This document shows, piece after piece, positions 28,570-32,530 of a stretch of DNA of 32,530 nucleotides. Position 1 is the stretch's first letter; each line of letters starts with the position of its first letter. Source of the DNA: Erysipelotrichaceae bacterium (lineage in GTDB: Bacteria; Bacillota_I; Bacilli_A; Erysipelotrichales; Erysipelotrichaceae); NCBI GenBank assembly GCA_021209625.1, contig JAJOHZ010000008.1:1-32530 (forward strand), written 5' to 3'. The translations under genes and the position numbers were made by a program. The notes under the pieces are model-generated. The model saw only the letters and a program-made list of their open reading frames with translations, did no database searches and was not told the origin of the DNA.

Positions 28570-28898
28570 TGAAAGGTTCCTTTGAATTTTCATTCATTAT
28601 GATCTTTGTTATGATGTTCTTGGTGATAGGTATGGGCTTAATTAATATCATGGTTCAATATCAGGACGCAAGAATGCTTCAAGAACGAATCATTGCCCAC
28701 ATTGAAGTGATGGAATCCTTTGACCCTAATCAGTTGAAAACATTGACTCAAATCAGTGCATGCGATCAATGTGTTGTGTCATATCAAGCAGATGAGCATC
28801 ATCGCATTGAAGTCACAATTCAATTTCCACTTCGACTACCCATCATTGATTGGTCAATCAATACAATCATCAGTGCAAAAACGATTCCATTGTTATAA
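28569..28898 (+). CDS. TadE-like small membrane protein
   Basis: 'MKGSFEFSFIMIFVMMFLVIGMGLINIMVQYQDARM': TadE-like N-terminal 'G..xEF' + TM; TAATG overlap with the Flp-like gene. Confidence 0.65.
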   Translation: MKGSFEFSFIMIFVMMFLVIGMGLINIMVQYQDARMLQERIIAHIEVMESFDPNQLKTLTQISACDQCVVSYQADEHHRIEVTIQFPLRLPIIDWSINTIISAKTIPLL

Positions 28899-28911
28899 AA
28901 GTTTAGTAAGT

Positions 28912-28938
28912 AAAAAGGCGAAATTACGCCTTTTTTTT
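28912..28938 (+). terminator. Intrinsic terminator after the Tad-like locus
   Basis: Stem AAAAAGGCG / CGCCTTTTT, 6-nt loop, T8 tail. Confidence 0.85.
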
Positions 28939-28974
28939 CATGTGATTATGCTATTATAGTGAGGTGAGGTATGT

Positions 28975-29745
28975 ATGATATTAACAGTCGATGTTGGAAA
29001 CTCAAGTGTCTTTATTATTGGGTATGAAAACAATAAAAGGGTTTATGAAAACAGACAAGAAACCATTAAAGTAGATGTGGTTTCCTATTACTTGCATTAT
29101 TTTGAAATGATTAAAGTAACATGTGAGAGTAAATCAACCATTGATGGTATTGTGATTAGTTGTGTGGTTCCCTTAATCAGTGAAGCGATTGTTTCATGTA
29201 TCGTAGAAGTGTTTAAAATAGAACCATTGGTTGTAAGTGGCAAACTTATTCAATCATTTGAAAACAGGTTATCTAATCCTACAGAAATTGGAGCTGATTT
29301 ACTTGCGACAACCATAGCGGTGCTTGATAGAAATCTCTATCCTGCATGTGTAGCAGATATTGGAACCGCAACAAAAGTAACTGTTATTAACGAAGAGGGT
29401 GCATTCATGGGAGGAGTCATTGCTCCTGGTATTGGCATTTCATCCATTGCCCTTAATAAATCTATTCCCCATTTGCCTCCAATTGAATTAAGAGTGCCTA
29501 AGAAAGTCATAGGATATGATACAGTAAGTGCCATTCAATCAGGAGTGATGTATGGGCTTATAGGAAGTATTGAGGGAATTTGTCATTCAATTGAAGGTGA
29601 GCTTGGGGTTGAAACCCGAAAAATTCTAACTGGTGGATACTCAAATCTCATCTTTGAACACATGGATTCTTTTGAGTTTATGCCTTACTTATTGAATGAA
29701 GGCCTACTTATCATATATAATCGAGTCGTAAAGGAGAAGTTATGA
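28975..29745 (+). CDS. coaX: Type III pantothenate kinase
   Basis: 'MILTVDVGNSSVFIIGY', 'NPTEIGADLLATTIAV', 'VADIGTATKVTVINEEGAFMGGVIAPGIGIS', 'ILTGGYSNLI'. Confidence 0.95.
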   Translation: MILTVDVGNSSVFIIGYENNKRVYENRQETIKVDVVSYYLHYFEMIKVTCESKSTIDGIVISCVVPLISEAIVSCIVEVFKIEPLVVSGKLIQSFENRLSNPTEIGADLLATTIAVLDRNLYPACVADIGTATKVTVINEEGAFMGGVIAPGIGISSIALNKSIPHLPPIELRVPKKVIGYDTVSAIQSGVMYGLIGSIEGICHSIEGELGVETRKILTGGYSNLIFEHMDSFEFMPYLLNEGLLIIYNRVVKEKL

Positions 29746-30305
29746 AAACAAAACTATTAGCATATAATGCGTTAATGATAGCGTTGATTGCGGTAATGGC
29801 CTTTGTACCATGGTTAGGAATTATAACCATTGGGCCAGTCTCCATCACAATCTTACATGTGCCTGTCATTATTGCAGCTTTATTATTGGGGGGGCAAAGT
29901 GCCATCATTGCATCACTTGCGTTTGGTGTAAGTACCATGTTAGTGGCAATGACACGAGGAGTAGGACCGATTGATTTATTGTTTACTAATCCAATCGTCT
30001 CTGTATTCCCACGATTATTATTTGGATTAGTCTTAGCAGGACTCGTCAAACTCTTTAACAAGGCTTATGCTAAAGATGCTTTAACCGATATTGTGATTGC
30101 GATTGTTGGTACCATAGCACATACCTTGTTTGTGTTAACTGTCTTATTTATGTATTTAGGATTTACAGGAAGTTTCCTTGAACAATTGTCTTCTTGGTGG
30201 ACATTTGTCTTAGGAATTCTGTTGGCCAATACTTCTTTTGAAGTATTAGCATCCATCTTTATTGCGATTCCTGTAGTTAATGTTTTAAGAAAAAGAATCC
30301 ACTGA
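29742..30305 (+). CDS. ECF transporter S component, pantothenate candidate (PanT-like)
   Basis: ECF S-component fold features ('GPVSITILHVPVIIAALLLGG'), ATGA overlap with coaX. Confidence 0.8.
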   Translation: MKTKLLAYNALMIALIAVMAFVPWLGIITIGPVSITILHVPVIIAALLLGGQSAIIASLAFGVSTMLVAMTRGVGPIDLLFTNPIVSVFPRLLFGLVLAGLVKLFNKAYAKDALTDIVIAIVGTIAHTLFVLTVLFMYLGFTGSFLEQLSSWWTFVLGILLANTSFEVLASIFIAIPVVNVLRKRIH

Positions 30306-30323
30306 TTTTGAACACTTAAGTGC

Positions 30324-30352
30324 TTTACAATCTCATTGAAATAGGATAAAAT
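30324..30352 (+). promoter_or_regulatory. Sigma-A type promoter for tRNA-His
   Basis: TTTACA - N17 - TAAAAT, ending about 18 nt upstream of the tRNA. Confidence 0.75.
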
Positions 30353-30370
30353 TGAAAAGCACTTATTCAT

Positions 30371-30447
30371 GGCGATCGTGGCGAAGTGGTCAACGCACCG
30401 GGTTGTGGTCCCGGCACTCGCGGGTTCGAAACCCGTCGGTCGCCCCA
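30371..30447 (+). tRNA. tRNA-His (anticodon GTG)
   Basis: Cloverleaf: G-1 + GCGATCG acceptor pairing CGGTCGC, anticodon loop TTGTGGT between CCGGG/CCCGG, T-arm GTTCGAAAC, C73, encoded CCA. Confidence 0.97.
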
Positions 30448-30460
30448 TATTTAAATCAAA

Positions 30461-30487
30461 GCACCAGCGATTGCCGGTGCCTTTTTT
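30461..30487 (+). terminator. Intrinsic terminator after tRNA-His (also 3' of the minus-strand hydrolase)
   Basis: GCACC/GGTGC stem followed by CTTTTTT. Confidence 0.8.
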
Positions 30488-31181
30488 ATGCTTTGATTTC
30501 TTTGTTGAAGAAGGATTCAATAAGACTAAAGATTTGATTGTTGTAAGTGATATCTTCAACTAAATTATGATTAACCCCTTCTAAAACAATCAATTGTTTA
30601 TGAAAACTGCATGTCTTCTCATAAGCATAGTAACTGCTGCTTAATGGAATGCGAGAGTCTTTTGACCCATGTATAATGAGTAATGGGCAAGAAACAGTTT
30701 TAATTGATTCTTTGTATTCTTTTACCACTTCTTTAAATGTTTTTTCAAATGAAGCAGGCAGTGGTAAGAAATCGGTGTCTGTCTCAACAGGTTTAGGAAG
30801 AATGGACTTCACCATTTTGTTCTTAACATTCTCAAAGGTGATATACTCAAAAGCAGGAGCAAGAAGAATGAGTCGATTCACTTTCACTTTTGAAGCAATA
30901 GCACTTGCAACAACCCCTCCCATCGAAAAACCAATGACAATCAACTTGGAATATTTTACGGAATATTGCGCAGCACGATCAATCATGTTTTCCACCCATT
31001 GAGTTGCATTTGAATCATGTTCATCAAGAGGATCATAAATAGCAGGATAAAAAACATTGTACCCTTCATTTTCTAAGAATTCGATCAAAGGATCTAAAGC
31101 ATGCCATCGACGTTTAGAGTATCCATGCACAATGAGAATGGCGGTAGAGCGATGTTTAAACTTTTTTAATAGTGATTTCAT
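30486..31181 (-). CDS. Alpha/beta hydrolase (carboxylesterase-like)
   Basis: 'ILIVHGYSKRRW', nucleophile elbow 'GFSMGG', 'IIHGSKDSRIPLSSSYYAYEK' Asp region, 'GVNHNL' His. Confidence 0.9.
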   Translation of the reverse strand: MKSLLKKFKHRSTAILIVHGYSKRRWHALDPLIEFLENEGYNVFYPAIYDPLDEHDSNATQWVENMIDRAAQYSVKYSKLIVIGFSMGGVVASAIASKVKVNRLILLAPAFEYITFENVKNKMVKSILPKPVETDTDFLPLPASFEKTFKEVVKEYKESIKTVSCPLLIIHGSKDSRIPLSSSYYAYEKTCSFHKQLIVLEGVNHNLVEDITYNNQIFSLIESFFNKEIKA

Positions 31182-31253
31182 ACAAACTCCTTATTATCAT
31201 TATACCATGGATGATTTACAGAGTTGTTAGGAGTAATGAGTTGTGACTAAACA

Positions 31254-31282
31254 TTGAAAAATCACGATAATACAAGTATAAT
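31254..31282 (+). promoter_or_regulatory. Sigma-A type promoter for pduL-like gene
   Basis: TTGAAA - N17 - TATAAT, about 25 nt upstream of ATG 31308. Confidence 0.8.
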
Positions 31283-31307
31283 GACAACATAAAAGATGGA
31301 GATAACA

Positions 31308-31889
31308 ATGAGTAAAAAAGACATTTTAGTTGAGATTTCTGCACGTCATGCGCACGTAACCCAAAAAGATTTAGAGATTTTATTTGGTGAAGGAGCAACC
31401 TTAACTCCTACTAAACCATTATCCCAACCTGGTCAATTTGCGACAGCACAAAAGATTGATGTGGTTGGACCTCGTAATACGTTAAAAGGGGTTACTATTT
31501 TAGGACCAGTTAGAAGTGCAACTCAAGTGGAAGTTGCTGCAACAGAAGCACGCACCTTAGGTATTAAAGCACCAATCAGAGAATCTGGCAATGTTGCTGG
31601 GTCAGCTGGAGCAACCTTAATTGGACCTGCAGGATCCATAGTGATTGAAGAAGGAGTTATCGTTGCGAAACGTCATATTCACTTCTCAGATGTTGAAGCT
31701 GTAGAATACAATGTTCAAGATAAAGAAGTGGTGATGGTTAAAGTATCATCGGATGATCGTACACTCATCTTTGATGATGTGGTGGTTCGTGTTCATCCAA
31801 ATTTTAAAGCGGCCATGCACATCGATACTGATGAATCCAATGCTGCTGGAATCAGTGGTGAAGTGATGGGAGAAATCATTAAGAAGTAA
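31308..31889 (+). CDS. pduL: PduL-type phosphate acyltransferase (phosphotransacylase)
   Basis: 'VEISARHAHVTQKDLEILFGEGATLTPTKPLSQPGQFATAQ', 'LGPVRSATQVEVAATEARTLGI', 'KRHIHFS', 'VHPNFKAAMHIDTDESNAAG'. Confidence 0.95.
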   Translation: MSKKDILVEISARHAHVTQKDLEILFGEGATLTPTKPLSQPGQFATAQKIDVVGPRNTLKGVTILGPVRSATQVEVAATEARTLGIKAPIRESGNVAGSAGATLIGPAGSIVIEEGVIVAKRHIHFSDVEAVEYNVQDKEVVMVKVSSDDRTLIFDDVVVRVHPNFKAAMHIDTDESNAAGISGEVMGEIIKK

Positions 31890-31942
31890 TTCGTGGAAGG
31901 GGGAGTAAGGGAAAGAATGCTCATTTGAGCATAGGAAGCACC

Positions 31943-32530
31943 ATGAATCATGTATTTATCCTTAATCCTGCGAGTGGAAAGAAGAAGTCTCTCTCGCTGG
32001 TCAATGATATTCATCAACACATGTCTGTTTTGAATGAACCGTATGAAATTGTATATACGGAATATGCAGGACATGCGACTGAAATTGCTGCTAATTATCA
32101 CGAACCTGATACTTGTGTGTATGCTGTAGGAGGCGATGGCACAGCGTATGAGGTTCTTAATGGTCTTCAAGAAAACGTATGTATGGCCATTATTCCAGCT
32201 GGAACAGGCAATGATTTTTATCGTATGCTTGATTTAGGGAAAGATCTCAACACTGCTTTAAAAGATACGATTTTAGGTCGAGAGGTTTTGGTTGACTATG
32301 CTGTTGCTAATGATAAAAAATTCATCAATATGATGGCGATGGGTTTGGATGCTCAAGCTAATCGTATTGCTCAAGACATTGCGCGTAAACTGCCTATTCC
32401 TCGTGCTTTAGTGTATGTGGCATCAGCTTTGATGGCAATTGCCAATCCAATCAAGATTGATGTGGAAGCACATATCAATGGTGAGGTAATTAAAAAAGAA
32501 AATTGTCTTATCCGCCATCATGAATGGAAT
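31943..32530 (+). CDS. YegS/DgkB-type lipid (diacylglycerol) kinase, N-terminal part; runs off window end and frameshifted near 32499-32502
   Basis: 'MNHVFILNPASGKKK', 'YAVGGDGTAYEVLNGL', 'AIIPAGTGNDFYRML'; missing from supplied ORF track because it is open to the window edge. Confidence 0.92.
   Translation, partial: MNHVFILNPASGKKKSLSLVNDIHQHMSVLNEPYEIVYTEYAGHATEIAANYHEPDTCVYAVGGDGTAYEVLNGLQENVCMAIIPAGTGNDFYRMLDLGKDLNTALKDTILGREVLVDYAVANDKKFINMMAMGLDAQANRIAQDIARKLPIPRALVYVASALMAIANPIKIDVEAHINGEVIKKENCLIRHHEWN

Noticed and set aside
30065-30563. ORFs spanning the tRNA-His gene (30065..30559 -, 30352..30537 +, 30369..30563 +)
   Set aside because: They translate through tRNA and terminator sequence; spurious
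31911-31933. Small inverted repeat TGCTCA/TGAGCA between pduL and lipid kinase
   Set aside because: 6-bp stem with no T-tract; too weak for terminator or operator call
31793-32170. 125-aa minus-strand ORF
   Set aside because: Antisense to pduL end and the lipid kinase N-terminus, both strongly supported
1-32530. CRISPR arrays, IS elements, prophage or toxin-antitoxin modules
   Set aside because: No regularly spaced repeats, transposase, integrase or phage structural motifs recognised on either strand

Overview
Low-GC Firmicutes-like chromosomal window, possibly from an Erysipelotrichia- or Mollicutes-related lineage (taxonomy is inference only). TGA is used as a stop, so the code is standard. 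Content is mostly core metabolism: PLP enzymes, GH13 glucosidase, peroxiredoxin, threonine aldolase, a U32 tRNA-hydroxylation pair, SpoU methyltransferase, NadE, AI-2E transporter, type III glutamine synthetase, NifU-like protein, S1 protein, Pgi, CoaX plus an ECF S component, tRNA-His, PduL and a YegS-type lipid kinase. Two accessory systems stand out. (1) A divergent apbE / rnfCDGEA-[63 aa]-B cluster. RnfD carries an extra C-terminal FMN_bind domain, RnfG carries two FMN_bind domains, RnfB is cut down to its TM plus single 4Fe-4S module, and a 63-aa single-TM four-Cys protein resembling NqrM in layout sits between rnfA and rnfB. (2) A very compact Tad/Flp-like locus: a small TM protein, CpaF, TadB, TadC, an apparently leaderless 48-aa Flp-like pilin and a TadE-like protein. 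Many conserved genes (GH13, nadE x2, pgi, cpaF x2, lipid kinase) are broken by single-base indels, mostly in short A-runs. Sequencing or assembly error is the most economical explanation, so some apparent fusions and truncations here need re-sequencing before interpretation. No CRISPR array, IS element or prophage was recognised.
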